Below, in pieces: positions 45,233-53,626 of a stretch of DNA of 64,000 nucleotides. The notes beneath the pieces are model-generated. The model saw only the letters and a program-made list of their open reading frames with translations, was not told the DNA's origin and searched no databases. Source of the stretch: Candidatus Devosia phytovorans. GTDB lineage: Bacteria > Pseudomonadota > Alphaproteobacteria > Rhizobiales > Devosiaceae. The translations under genes and the position numbers were made by a program. The stretch spans positions 1,493,001 through 1,557,000 of the forward strand of contig CP119312.1 of assembly GCA_029202405.1 (NCBI GenBank). The letters run 5' to 3'. Within the stretch, counting starts at the first letter, position 1, and every line of letters begins with the position of its first letter.

Positions 45233-46753
45233 ATGGGTTCCATCAGCCTCCGCAATGCCGGCCTCGTGGCCACTGACACGCTCTTTTCCAACCTCAACAT
45301 GGTCATCGGCGATGGCGATCGCGTCGGCCTTGTCGCCGGCAATGGCCGGGGCAAGACGACCTTGCTGCGCGCCATGGCCGGGCAGGGGGAGCTGACCTCC
45401 GGGGAGATCACCCGTTCGCGCGGCCTGACCGTCGGCTATGTCGAGCAGGACATGCCCGCTGCCAGCATGGGCCTGACGCTCCATGACGCCGTGCTCGAAG
45501 CCCTGTCGCCCATAGATCGGGACAGCGACAGCTGGCGTGTCGACGTGGTGCTCGACGAGTTCGAAACGCCCGTTGCCATGCGTAACCGAAGGCTGACCGA
45601 ACTGTCGGGAGGCTGGCAGCGCATCGCGCTGATTGCCCGTTGCTGGGTGTTGCAGCCCGATGCGCTGCTGCTCGACGAGCCCACCAATCATCTGGACCTC
45701 GGCAAGTTGTTCCAGCTGGAAAACTGGATCAACCAGGCGGCGCGATCCATTCCCGTGGTCATCGCCAGTCATGACCGTCAGTTCCTTGATGCGACGACCA
45801 ATCGGACGCTGTTTCTGAGGCCTGACGCCAGTCATTATTTTCCGTTGCCCTATAGCAAGGCGCGCATCGCCCTGGCCGAGATCGACGAGGCGGCTGAGGC
45901 CAAGCGCGAACGCGACCTCAAAGAGGTCAGCCGGCTCCGCAAGCAGGCGGCAAAGCTCACCAATATCGGCATCAACTCGGGCAGCGACCTGCTCGTCGTC
46001 AAATCGAAATACCTGCGTGAGCGCGCCGCCAGGATCGAGACGGCCGTGCAGTCGCTGCACAAGGAGCGCAGTGGCGACATCAGGCTGGGCAACAGCGGCG
46101 CGCAAGCGCGCGTCATGTTGGCGATGGACAATGTCGAGGTTGCCAGTCCTGTTGGCGACAAGCTGTTCCGTATCGAGAAGCTGCATGTCTTCCAGGGCGA
46201 CCGTTTGGTCATTCTTGGCCGCAACGGCACGGGCAAGTCACAGTTCATCGGTCTCGTGCATCGCGCCATGCTGGGGACGGAGGTGGCCGGCATGCGCGTC
46301 AGTCCGCAGGTTGTTCCCGGTTACGTGGACCAGGCCATGAGTTTCCTGCCGCCCAGGGAATCGCCGCTCGGCTATATCACCAGCCGTTTCAACGAAGGCG
46401 ACCAGCGATCCAAGAGCCTGCTGGCCGGCGCCGGTTTTGCGCTAGAAAAGCAGGACCGTCCGATCAGCGAGCTGTCCTTCGGGCAGCGGGCGCGGCTGGG
46501 TCTTTTGGCCATTCGCCTGCAGCAGCCCAATTTCTACCTGCTGGACGAGCCGACCAATCACGTCGACATCCCTGGGCAGGAGCGGTTGGAGCACGAGATC
46601 CTCAATCACGGCGCGACGTCAATCCTTGTCAGCCACGATCGCAGCTTCGTCCGCGGGCTGGGCAGCCGATTCTTCGTGATTGAAAACCGGAAACTCAAGG
46701 AAGTTGAAAGCCCTGAGCCGCATTTCGCTGCCATGGCGGCGGAACAGTCCTGA
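45233..46753 (+). CDS. ABC-F family ATPase (ribosome-associated)
   Basis: A 506-residue protein with two ABC ATPase domains and no membrane segments. Domain 1 has GNGRGKTT, LSGGWQRIAL and LLLDEPTNHLD; domain 2 has GRNGTGKSQ, LSFGQRARLGLL and LLDEPTNHVD. The linker between them (about residues 205-285) is a long charged helical hairpin with LKEVSRLRKQAAKLTNIG, the part that reaches the ribosomal P/A sites in this family. ABC-F proteins either tune translation (EttA, Uup, YbiT) or protect ribosomes from macrolides, lincosamides or pleuromutilins. The upstream leader ORF favours a resistance role, but this is inference. Confidence 0.9.
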   Translation: MGSISLRNAGLVATDTLFSNLNMVIGDGDRVGLVAGNGRGKTTLLRAMAGQGELTSGEITRSRGLTVGYVEQDMPAASMGLTLHDAVLEALSPIDRDSDSWRVDVVLDEFETPVAMRNRRLTELSGGWQRIALIARCWVLQPDALLLDEPTNHLDLGKLFQLENWINQAARSIPVVIASHDRQFLDATTNRTLFLRPDASHYFPLPYSKARIALAEIDEAAEAKRERDLKEVSRLRKQAAKLTNIGINSGSDLLVVKSKYLRERAARIETAVQSLHKERSGDIRLGNSGAQARVMLAMDNVEVASPVGDKLFRIEKLHVFQGDRLVILGRNGTGKSQFIGLVHRAMLGTEVAGMRVSPQVVPGYVDQAMSFLPPRESPLGYITSRFNEGDQRSKSLLAGAGFALEKQDRPISELSFGQRARLGLLAIRLQQPNFYLLDEPTNHVDIPGQERLEHEILNHGATSILVSHDRSFVRGLGSRFFVIENRKLKEVESPEPHFAAMAAEQS

Positions 46754-46888
46754 AATAGTTCGGGATCGGCCGGAAATCTTTGCGTGCAGTGTTTCGCGGG
46801 GATCTTCGGCCGGTTCACTGCCTGAATACTTTGTGAAGTATTTAGAAATTGGAATTACCGTTCGCCTTGGGATGCGGGAGAATTTCAA

Positions 46889-47539
46889 TTGCAAGTTAAT
46901 CAAACAATAGTGGCGGCGCCCAAGCCTGCGCCGCAGGATAATGTTCGATATGTTGGCGCCATCAACGGGTCATATGCTCTTTCAGATCGCCGTGACGAGG
47001 CGACCGAAGCCATTCCAGTCTATGCCTGCCGGCTAGCTTCCATTTCTCCGGAACAGGCGGTTCTCATTGCCCCGGTAATCGCCAGGACAAACGAGACGGT
47101 GGTCGCCCATTTCAAGGATTTCGGCATTCTGCGCAGCCAGGTGTCGCGCGAGCTGGCGACTGGCTTCGTGCTGGATATTCAGCTCGACGATGAGGGGCGC
47201 AAAAAGCTGGCCGCAAAAATCCGCTGGCGCAAGCAGCATGCCACCAGCCAGGCCGCCGACAAGCGCGACTTTCCGCGCATCATGCCCAAGGATCCGCGCA
47301 GCGTGCTGACGATGGCCGACGGCAAGCTGCATCCGTGCTTTGTCATCGACGTCTCCCAGTCGGGCGTTGCCGTATCGGCGGCTATCCTGCCGGCCAAAGA
47401 CACCCCGCTGGCCGTCGGCAGTATGATCGGTCGCGTGGTGCGCAAGCTCGACATCGGCTTTGCCGTGGAATTTACGCAGATCCATCCGCTAGATGAACTT
47501 GAACGGCGCTTGCAGACGCCCCCGTCCTGGTCTGCATAG
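46889..47539 (+). CDS. PilZ-domain protein (first of two tandem paralogues)
   Basis: A 216-residue protein with two similar-sized halves. The C-terminal half has the PilZ c-di-GMP-binding pattern: KRDFPR (basic cluster, near residue 130) and DVSQSGVAVS (D-x-S-x-x-G). The N-terminal half (RYVGAINGSYALSDR...VYACRLASISPEQA) looks like a PilZN-type partner domain. The TTG at 46889 has GGGAG ten bases upstream. The next gene encodes a paralogue of the same length. Confidence 0.8.
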   Translation: MQVNQTIVAAPKPAPQDNVRYVGAINGSYALSDRRDEATEAIPVYACRLASISPEQAVLIAPVIARTNETVVAHFKDFGILRSQVSRELATGFVLDIQLDDEGRKKLAAKIRWRKQHATSQAADKRDFPRIMPKDPRSVLTMADGKLHPCFVIDVSQSGVAVSAAILPAKDTPLAVGSMIGRVVRKLDIGFAVEFTQIHPLDELERRLQTPPSWSA

Positions 47540-47650
47540 TTTCCCACCTAGTACGTTGATCAGAAAGTGAAAATTGTCTCCTTTCTGACCTCTTGAAGAA
47601 TCGATGGCTTGGTTTAATTCTGGTTCCGAACAAACTGGGTCGGGAACCCC

Positions 47651-48301
47651 ATGCTTGGATCGGAAGCCTATGGCGCGCAGGCGCAACCGTCGATTACTGT
47701 CCAGCACGATGTGCGGTATATCTGCGCCGTGCCCGGCCGCTATGGCCTGTCGCGTCACAAGTCCGACCCGCAGGGCAAGATAGCCATCTATGCCTGTCGA
47801 CTGCGCTCGATTTCCACGCGTAACGCCGTCATGACCGGTCCGGTCACTGGCAAGCGCGGCGACATGGTCGTGGCGCATTTCGATCAGTTCGGCATCATGC
47901 GGGGCCAGATTTCCCGCCTCTTGCCTTCCGGCTTCACGCTGGACCTGCGGCTCGATGACATCGAACGCGACAAGCTCGGTGCTAAAATCTCCTGGCACAA
48001 GAGACACGCGCTGGGGGCGTTGCCGGAGCGGCGGGCACACAAGCGGATGATCCCGCGCGAACCGCGCACCGTCATCACGCTGGCCGATGGCAGGCAAGTC
48101 CCGTGCTTCGTCATCGATATATCGCAGTCCGGTGTCGCAGTCTCGGCAGAGGTCTGGCCCGAAATCGGCACGCCGATGGCCGTCGGCAAACTGGTTGGCC
48201 GGGTCGTGCGTTATCTCGAGGTCGGCTTTGCGCTGCAGTTTTTGGCAGTCCAGGACCCGGACAAGCTCGAATCACTGATGGCGCCACCTGTCCGGCAATA
48301 G
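47651..48301 (+). CDS. PilZ-domain protein (second of two tandem paralogues)
   Basis: A 216-residue paralogue of the preceding gene, alike along its whole length: RYICAVPGRYGLSRH, IYACRLRSIS, VVAHFDQFGIMRGQISR, then HKRMIPREPR and DISQSGVAVS. The RxxxR basic motif differs between the two (DKRDFPRIMP versus AHKRMIPREP), so ligand affinity may differ. Starts at ATG 47651. The two likely arose by tandem duplication. Confidence 0.8.
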   Translation: MLGSEAYGAQAQPSITVQHDVRYICAVPGRYGLSRHKSDPQGKIAIYACRLRSISTRNAVMTGPVTGKRGDMVVAHFDQFGIMRGQISRLLPSGFTLDLRLDDIERDKLGAKISWHKRHALGALPERRAHKRMIPREPRTVITLADGRQVPCFVIDISQSGVAVSAEVWPEIGTPMAVGKLVGRVVRYLEVGFALQFLAVQDPDKLESLMAPPVRQ

Positions 48302-48330
48302 AGCAGGGCGCTTCTGTCGTGCAGCTAAAC

Positions 48331-48357
48331 AAAAAGGGCTCCTTGCGGAGCCCCTTT
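48331..48357. terminator. Bidirectional terminator between the PilZ gene and glnA
   Basis: GGGCTCC (48336-48342), loop TTGC, GGAGCCC (48347-48353), with AAAAA on the left and CTTT on the right. It gives a T-run on the minus strand after glnA, so it mainly ends glnA. Confidence 0.8.
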
Positions 48358-48377
48358 CACATTCACACCACTGACCC

Positions 48378-49787
48378 TTAGGCCGAGTAGTACATTTCGT
48401 ATTCGACCGGATGCGGGGTCTGCTCGAACTTGACGACTTCCGTCATCTTCAACTCGATGTAGCTGTCGATCTGGTCCTTGTCGAACACACCGCCGGCCAG
48501 CAGGAATTCGTGGTCGTTTTCGAGGGCCGTCAGGGCTTCGCGCAGCGAACCGCAAACATGCGGGATCTGCATCAGTTCCTGCTTGGGCAGCTCGTAGAGA
48601 TCCTTGTCCATCGGGTCGCCGGGGTGGATCTTGTTCTTGATGCCGTCGAGGCCGGCCATCAGCATGGCCGAGAAGGCCAGGTAGGGGTTCGCCAGCGGAT
48701 CGGGGAAACGGATCTCGATGCGCTTGGCCTTCGGCGACTGACCGAAGGGGATACGGCAGGAAGCCGAACGGTTACGGGCCGAGTAGGCCAGCAGGACCGG
48801 AGCTTCGAAGCCGGGCACCAGGCGCTTGTAGCTGTTGGTGGTCGGGTTGGTGAAGGCGTTGATGGCCTTGGCATGCTTGATGATGCCGCCGATGTAATAC
48901 AGCGCTTCCATCGAGAGGCCTGCATACTGGTCGCCAGCGAACAGCGGCTTGCCGTCCTTCCAGATCGACTGGTGGCAGTGCATGCCCGAGCCGTTGTCGC
49001 CGAAGATCGGCTTGGGCATGAAGGTCACGGTCTTGCCATAGGCATTGGCGACCTGGTGGATGACATACTTGTAGATCTGCACGTCATCGGCAGCCTTGAT
49101 CATCGGCGCAAACTTGATGCCGAGTTCGTGCTGGGCCGAAGCCACTTCGTGGTGGTGCTTTTCGACAACCACGCCCATTTCGGCCATGGCAGCAAGCATT
49201 TCGCCACGGATGTCCTGCGCGCTGTCCAGCGGGGGAACCGGGAAGTAGCCCTTCTTGAGACCGATATGGTGGCCGTTGTTGCCGGCTTCATAGGCAGTGT
49301 CGTTGTTGGACGGCAGTTCGGGATGATCGACTTCGAAGCCAACCTTGAACGGGGTGTTGGAGTACTTCACGTCGTCGAACATGAAGAATTCCGGTTCGGC
49401 GCCGAAGACGACCGTGTCACCGATGCCCGAGGCCTTGAGGTAGGCTTCAGCCTTCTTGGCCGTGGTGCGCGGATCGCGCGAATAGGGCTGGTAGGTCAGG
49501 GGCTCGAGAATGTCGCAATTCACGACAAGGGTCGAAGCGCCGAAGAAGGGGTCCAGATAGTGCGAGTTCGGATCGGGCATCAGAACCATGTCGGACTCGT
49601 TGATGGCCTTCCAGCCACCGATCGAGGAGCCGTCGAACATCGTGCCTTCTTCAAACAGGTCTTCATCGACGATGGAAACGTCGAGCGTGACGTGCTGCAG
49701 CTTGCCGCGCGGGTCGGTGAAGCGCAGGTCGAGATACTTGATGTTCTCGTCCTTGATCTTCTTGAGGAGGTCAGCTCCGGTGGTCAT
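48378..49787 (-). CDS. glnA: Glutamine synthetase, type I
   Basis: A 469-residue GSI-beta enzyme that joins ammonia to glutamate with ATP. Metal and substrate motifs are intact: FDGSSIGGW, EPEFFMFD, DNGSGMHCHQS, NPTTNSYKRLVPG, RIEIRFPDP. Tyr398 in KDLYELP is the adenylylation site, so it should be controlled by GlnE. glnB lies 72 bases upstream on the same strand and the two form the usual alphaproteobacterial glnBA operon. Confidence 0.97.
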   Translation of the reverse strand: MTTGADLLKKIKDENIKYLDLRFTDPRGKLQHVTLDVSIVDEDLFEEGTMFDGSSIGGWKAINESDMVLMPDPNSHYLDPFFGASTLVVNCDILEPLTYQPYSRDPRTTAKKAEAYLKASGIGDTVVFGAEPEFFMFDDVKYSNTPFKVGFEVDHPELPSNNDTAYEAGNNGHHIGLKKGYFPVPPLDSAQDIRGEMLAAMAEMGVVVEKHHHEVASAQHELGIKFAPMIKAADDVQIYKYVIHQVANAYGKTVTFMPKPIFGDNGSGMHCHQSIWKDGKPLFAGDQYAGLSMEALYYIGGIIKHAKAINAFTNPTTNSYKRLVPGFEAPVLLAYSARNRSASCRIPFGQSPKAKRIEIRFPDPLANPYLAFSAMLMAGLDGIKNKIHPGDPMDKDLYELPKQELMQIPHVCGSLREALTALENDHEFLLAGGVFDKDQIDSYIELKMTEVVKFEQTPHPVEYEMYYSA

Positions 49788-49859
49788 TAGGTCTTCCCCT
49801 GTCTAAATCGGAATGCTTGTTGTCTTACACGGCGTGTCGCGCCAAGGGCCTCGCGGTCC

Positions 49860-50198
49860 CTAGAGTGCGTCGTCGCCGAATTCTCCCGTACGGATACGGA
49901 TCGCCTGTTCGATGGAATAGACGAAAATCTTGCCGTCGCCGATGCGACCCGTCTGCGCCGCATTGCGGATCGCCTCGATGGCTTTTTCGGCCAGCTCGTC
50001 AGGGCACACGACTTCCACCTTAACCTTGGGGAGGAAGTCGACGACATATTCGGCGCCGCGATAGAGTTCGGTGTGACCCTTCTGGCGGCCAAAGCCCTTG
50101 GCTTCGGTCACGGTGATGCCCTGCAGGCCAACTTCCTGAAGCGCCTCTTTGACTTCGTCGAGCTTGAACGGCTTTACGATAGCCTCGATCTTTTTCAT
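49860..50198 (-). CDS. glnB: Nitrogen regulatory protein PII
   Basis: A 112-residue trimeric signal protein that senses glutamine, 2-oxoglutarate and ATP/ADP and controls GlnE and NtrB. The T-loop carries the uridylylation Tyr51 in RGAEYVVDF, and TGRIGDGKIFV is the second signature. ATG 50198 has GGAGG six bases upstream. A sigma-54-type promoter lies 43-61 bases before the start codon. Confidence 0.97.
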   Translation of the reverse strand: MKKIEAIVKPFKLDEVKEALQEVGLQGITVTEAKGFGRQKGHTELYRGAEYVVDFLPKVKVEVVCPDELAEKAIEAIRNAAQTGRIGDGKIFVYSIEQAIRIRTGEFGDDAL

Positions 50199-50240
50199 GT
50201 AAGCCTCCAAGTGCCTCTTTCGGCGGATACCGCACACCCG

Positions 50241-50259
50241 TATGCATGGTCTGTGCCAG
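50241..50259 (-). promoter_or_regulatory. Sigma-54 (RpoN) promoter of glnB-glnA
   Basis: On the minus strand CTGGCACAGACCATGCATA: GG (-24, at 50257-50256) and GC (-12, at 50245-50244) are exactly ten bases apart, and the element matches TGGCAC-N5-TTGCA with one mismatch. Transcription would start near 50232. It fits nitrogen control by NtrC, although I did not identify NtrC sites. Confidence 0.75.
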
Positions 50260-50478
50260 CATGCCAGAATGGCGAAAAGCGCTTTATGTTGAGCAGGTTA
50301 TGTCTTTGATGCTGGACAATATCGACCAGCTTCCGGGTGAGATGTGTTCAAAATGTAGTCGATCTGCACAAATGTTGAGCAGCAACTGGTGTGATCCTGG
50401 GGCAGCAAAACAGAAAATGGCGCAAAAGTCGCCACTCTTTGTGGCTGTAGCAATCACCGCAAATCGCCAAGCAAGGCT

Positions 50479-50505
50479 TTGACGGGCTTTCCATCTTCAT
50501 ATAGA
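50479..50505 (+). promoter_or_regulatory. Probable promoter of tRNA-Leu
   Basis: TTGACG (50479-50484), a 15-base spacer and TATAGA (50500-50505), ending 32 bases before the tRNA. The spacer is slightly short. Confidence 0.5.
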
Positions 50506-50537
50506 TGCATCGCCAACCCGGCCAACGGGTCCTTTTT

Positions 50538-50622
50538 GCGGGTGTGGCGGAACTGGTAGACGCACTGGATTTAGGTTCCAGCGCCGCAAGGCGTGGAGGT
50601 TCGAGTCCTCTCACCCGCACCA
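50538..50622 (+). tRNA. tRNA-Leu (anticodon UAG)
   Basis: An 85-base tRNA with CCA encoded. The acceptor stem GCGGGTG pairs with CACCCGC (50612-50618). The anticodon arm CTGGA-TTTAGGT-TCCAG gives anticodon TAG. A long variable arm (GCCGCAAGGCGT) marks it as class II, and the T-arm is GGAGG-TTCGAGT-CCTC. It reads CUA and other CUN leucine codons. tig follows closely. Confidence 0.97.
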
Positions 50623-50668
50623 ATCAGGACCAGGCCCTTCGAGAACAATGATTACGGGACAAAACCCA

Positions 50669-52048
50669 ATGCAGGTTACCGAGACCCTCAATGAAGGCCT
50701 GAAGCGCAAGCTGAGCGTCACCATTCCGGCCACCGACCTCAACACGCGCCTCAACGCCAAGCTCGAAGAGCTCAAGGGCCAGGCCAACATCAAGGGCTTC
50801 CGTCCCGGCAAGGTGCCGCTGGCCCACATCAAGAAGATGTTCGGCCGCTCGGCCATGTCCGAAGTGATGACCGACGCGATCAACTCGACCGTCTCCGATA
50901 CGCTCGACGAGCGCAAGGAACGCGCCGCTGCGCAGCCCAAGGTCGATCTGCCGCAGGATCAGGCCGTGATCAACGAAGTCCTCGACGGCAATGCCGACCT
51001 GGCCTTTGAAGTCGAATATGAAGTGCTGCCGCCCGTCGCGCTGATGAACCTTGATGGCATCAAGCTCAACAAGCCGGTGATCGACATCACCGACGAAGAA
51101 CTCGATGCCGAAGTGGGCCGCGTCTTCTCGCAGAACCGCGGCTACACCGACAAGGGTGACGGCGGCGTTGTCGAAAACGGCGATCGCCTCGGCCTGTCGT
51201 TTGTCGGCAAGATCGACGGCGTTGCCTTCGATGGCGGCACCTCCGACCACGCTCACCTGACCGTTGGCTCGAACGAATTCATCCCCGGCTTCGAAGAGCA
51301 GCTAGTTGGCATGAAGAAGGGCGAGACGCGCGAGATCGACGTCACCTTCCCGGCCGACTACCAGAGCGAAGAACTGGCCGGCAAGGCCGCCAAGTTCGAA
51401 GTTACGATCCTCCATGTCGACGGTCCGAACACCGGCGAGCTGAACGACGAATTCGCCCAGCGCCTCGGCGTTGAAAACGTGGAAGCCCTCCGTGGTGCCG
51501 TCAAGACCCAGATGGAAGCTGCGCTCGATTCGATGAGCCGTCAGCATGTGAAGCGTCAGATTCTTGATGCGCTTGATGAAGGCCACAAGTTCGACGTGCC
51601 AGCTCAGCTGGTCGAAGCCGAGTTCAACACCATCTGGCAGCGCGTCGTCCACGAAGTGGAAAGCCACGGCCGGTCCTTCGAAGCCGAAGGCACCACCGAG
51701 GAAGCCGCGCGCGAACAGTATTCCAAGATCGCCGAGCGCCGCGTGCGCCTGGGCCTGGTCGTTGCCGAAATCGGCAACCAGAACGAGGTCAATGTCACCG
51801 AGGAAGAGCACCAGCAGGCGCTCATCGCCGAAGTGCGTCGCTTCCCCGGCCAGGAACAGCAGGTCTACGACTATTACCGCAAGAACCCCCAGGCCCTGGC
51901 TGGCCTGCGTGCTCCGGTGTTCGAGAACAAGGTCGTCGACTTCGTCGCCGGCAAGGGCGAAATCACCGACAAGAAGATGACCCGTCAGGAACTGGCCAAG
52001 CTGATCCAGGCCGACGAAGACGAAGTACCGGAAGAGCACCACCACTAA
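50669..52048 (+). CDS. tig: Trigger factor
   Basis: A 459-residue ribosome-bound chaperone and peptidyl-prolyl isomerase that receives nascent chains. The ribosome-docking loop is GFRPGKVP; the FKBP-type domain spans about residues 150-240 (GDRLGLSFVGKIDG...FIPGFEEQLVGMKKGE); the helical C-terminal domain follows, ending in HHH. ATG 50669 (MQVTETLNEGLKR) is the conserved start; ATG 50648 is in frame seven codons earlier. The order tig-(nnr)-clpP-clpX nearby is partly the usual tig-clpP-clpX group, with several genes between. Confidence 0.96.
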   Translation: MQVTETLNEGLKRKLSVTIPATDLNTRLNAKLEELKGQANIKGFRPGKVPLAHIKKMFGRSAMSEVMTDAINSTVSDTLDERKERAAAQPKVDLPQDQAVINEVLDGNADLAFEVEYEVLPPVALMNLDGIKLNKPVIDITDEELDAEVGRVFSQNRGYTDKGDGGVVENGDRLGLSFVGKIDGVAFDGGTSDHAHLTVGSNEFIPGFEEQLVGMKKGETREIDVTFPADYQSEELAGKAAKFEVTILHVDGPNTGELNDEFAQRLGVENVEALRGAVKTQMEAALDSMSRQHVKRQILDALDEGHKFDVPAQLVEAEFNTIWQRVVHEVESHGRSFEAEGTTEEAAREQYSKIAERRVRLGLVVAEIGNQNEVNVTEEEHQQALIAEVRRFPGQEQQVYDYYRKNPQALAGLRAPVFENKVVDFVAGKGEITDKKMTRQELAKLIQADEDEVPEEHHH

Positions 52049-52067
52049 AGTGTTGCACCGCTGAATT

Positions 52068-52097
52068 AAAAGCCGCCCAGAAATGGGCGGCTTTTTT
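52068..52097 (+). terminator. tig terminator
   Basis: AAAAGCCGCCCA (52068-52079), loop GAAA, TGGGCGGCTTTT (52084-52095), then more T. A strong intrinsic terminator. Confidence 0.92.
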
Positions 52098-52153
52098 GCT
52101 TTATGGATCTGATGCGCCTATCTCTCTGACAGCCCGACCAACAGGATATTTTC

Positions 52154-53626
52154 ATGACCATCGCCCAGACCGACATCCTGCTCACGCCGCGCGAAATGGC
52201 GCAGGCCGATCGGCTGGCGGTCGAGGCCGGTGCGCGCTCGCTCACGCTGATGGAGGCGGCCGGCAAGGCCGTGGCTGAGGCGATCATCGAGCGCTACTAC
52301 CAGCGCTCGGTGCTGGTGCTGTGTGGGCCGGGCAATAACGGTGGCGATGGCTTTGTCATCGCCCGGCTGCTCAAGCAGAAAGGTTGGCCGGTGCAACTGC
52401 GACTGATCGGCGACAGGAGCGCACTCAAGGGCGATGCGGCAGCCATGGCCGAGCTCTGGACCGGTCGCATCGAGGGGCCGACCGAAAAGGACATCGAGAA
52501 CGCTGACCTCGTGGTCGATGCGCTGCTGGGAGCTGGATTGGACCGGGACGTCGAGGGTGACTTTGCCGCCATCATCGAGGCGGTCAATGCTTCGAACCGC
52601 CCGGTTGTGAGCGTTGATGTGCCCAGCGGCATCGATGGTGCCACCGGCGCCATTCGGTCGACGGCCATGATCGCCGATATGACTGTGACTTTCTTCCGCC
52701 TCAAGCCCGGCCATCTGCTGCAGCCCGGCCGCGACCGCTGTGGCGAGGTCGTGCTGGCCGATATCGGCATTCCCGATGCGGTGCTCGACACGATCGCTCC
52801 CAAGGCCTGGCAGAATACCCAGAGCCTCTGGTCGGTGCCAGTCGCCGACAATGAGGGCAACAAGTTCCATCGCGGTCATGTCGTCGTGGTTTCGGGTGGG
52901 CCACTACAGACTGGCGCCGCACGCCTTGCCGCCATGGGAGCATTTCGCGTCGGGGCAGGGCTGGTGTCACTGACCGGCAGCGAGGATGCGCTCCTGGTCC
53001 ACGCCAATCATGTCACCGCGGTCATGCTCAAGCCTGCAGGCGACATCGCAGCGCTCAGCGAGCTTTTGTCGGACAAGCGGATCAACGCCGTGGTCATCGG
53101 CCCGGCGGTTGGTGTGGGCCCGGAAACGCGCGACAAGGTGCTCGCAGTCCTGGCCTCTGGTGCCGCCACGGTGCTGGATGCCGACGCCATCACCAGCTTT
53201 GCCGACGATGCCAGCACGCTGTTCGATGCCATCAAGTCCAGCGAGCGTCCAGTCGTGCTGACACCCCATGAGGGTGAGTTTCAGCGCCTCTTCGCTGATG
53301 TGCCCGGCGGCAAGCTCGACAAGGCGCGCGCCGCGGCCGAGCATTCCGGCGCCATCATCATCCTCAAGGGCAGCGATACTGTCATCGCCAGCCCAGACGG
53401 CCGCGCGGCCATCAATGCCAATGCCCCCGCCTGGCTCGGCACCGCCGGTTCGGGCGACGTGCTGGCCGGCATGACGGCCGGATTGATGGGGCAGAGCATG
53501 GAGGGTTGGGAAGCTGCCTGTGCCGCCGTCTGGCTGCATGCGGAAGCCGCCAACCGCTTCGGCGGGCCGGGCCTCATCAGCGAAGACCTGCCACTGCTCG
53601 TGCCCGGGGTGCTGGCCAGTCTCTAG
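52154..53626 (+). CDS. nnr: Bifunctional NAD(P)H-hydrate epimerase/dehydratase
   Basis: A 490-residue repair enzyme for hydrated NAD(P)H. The N-terminal epimerase half (YjeF_N, about residues 1-215) has CGPGNNGGDGFVIAR and VDALLGAGL; the C-terminal ribokinase-like dehydratase half has ADAITSF, LTPHEGEFQRLF, LKGSDTVIASPDG and GTAGSGDVLAGMTAGLMGQ. Both halves look intact. The ATG at 52154 follows a weak AGGA. Confidence 0.95.
   Translation: MTIAQTDILLTPREMAQADRLAVEAGARSLTLMEAAGKAVAEAIIERYYQRSVLVLCGPGNNGGDGFVIARLLKQKGWPVQLRLIGDRSALKGDAAAMAELWTGRIEGPTEKDIENADLVVDALLGAGLDRDVEGDFAAIIEAVNASNRPVVSVDVPSGIDGATGAIRSTAMIADMTVTFFRLKPGHLLQPGRDRCGEVVLADIGIPDAVLDTIAPKAWQNTQSLWSVPVADNEGNKFHRGHVVVVSGGPLQTGAARLAAMGAFRVGAGLVSLTGSEDALLVHANHVTAVMLKPAGDIAALSELLSDKRINAVVIGPAVGVGPETRDKVLAVLASGAATVLDADAITSFADDASTLFDAIKSSERPVVLTPHEGEFQRLFADVPGGKLDKARAAAEHSGAIIILKGSDTVIASPDGRAAINANAPAWLGTAGSGDVLAGMTAGLMGQSMEGWEAACAAVWLHAEAANRFGGPGLISEDLPLLVPGVLASL

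Noticed and set aside
48411..49790. A 459-codon plus-strand frame opposite glnA
   Set aside because: It mirrors glnA over its whole length and has no motif of its own.
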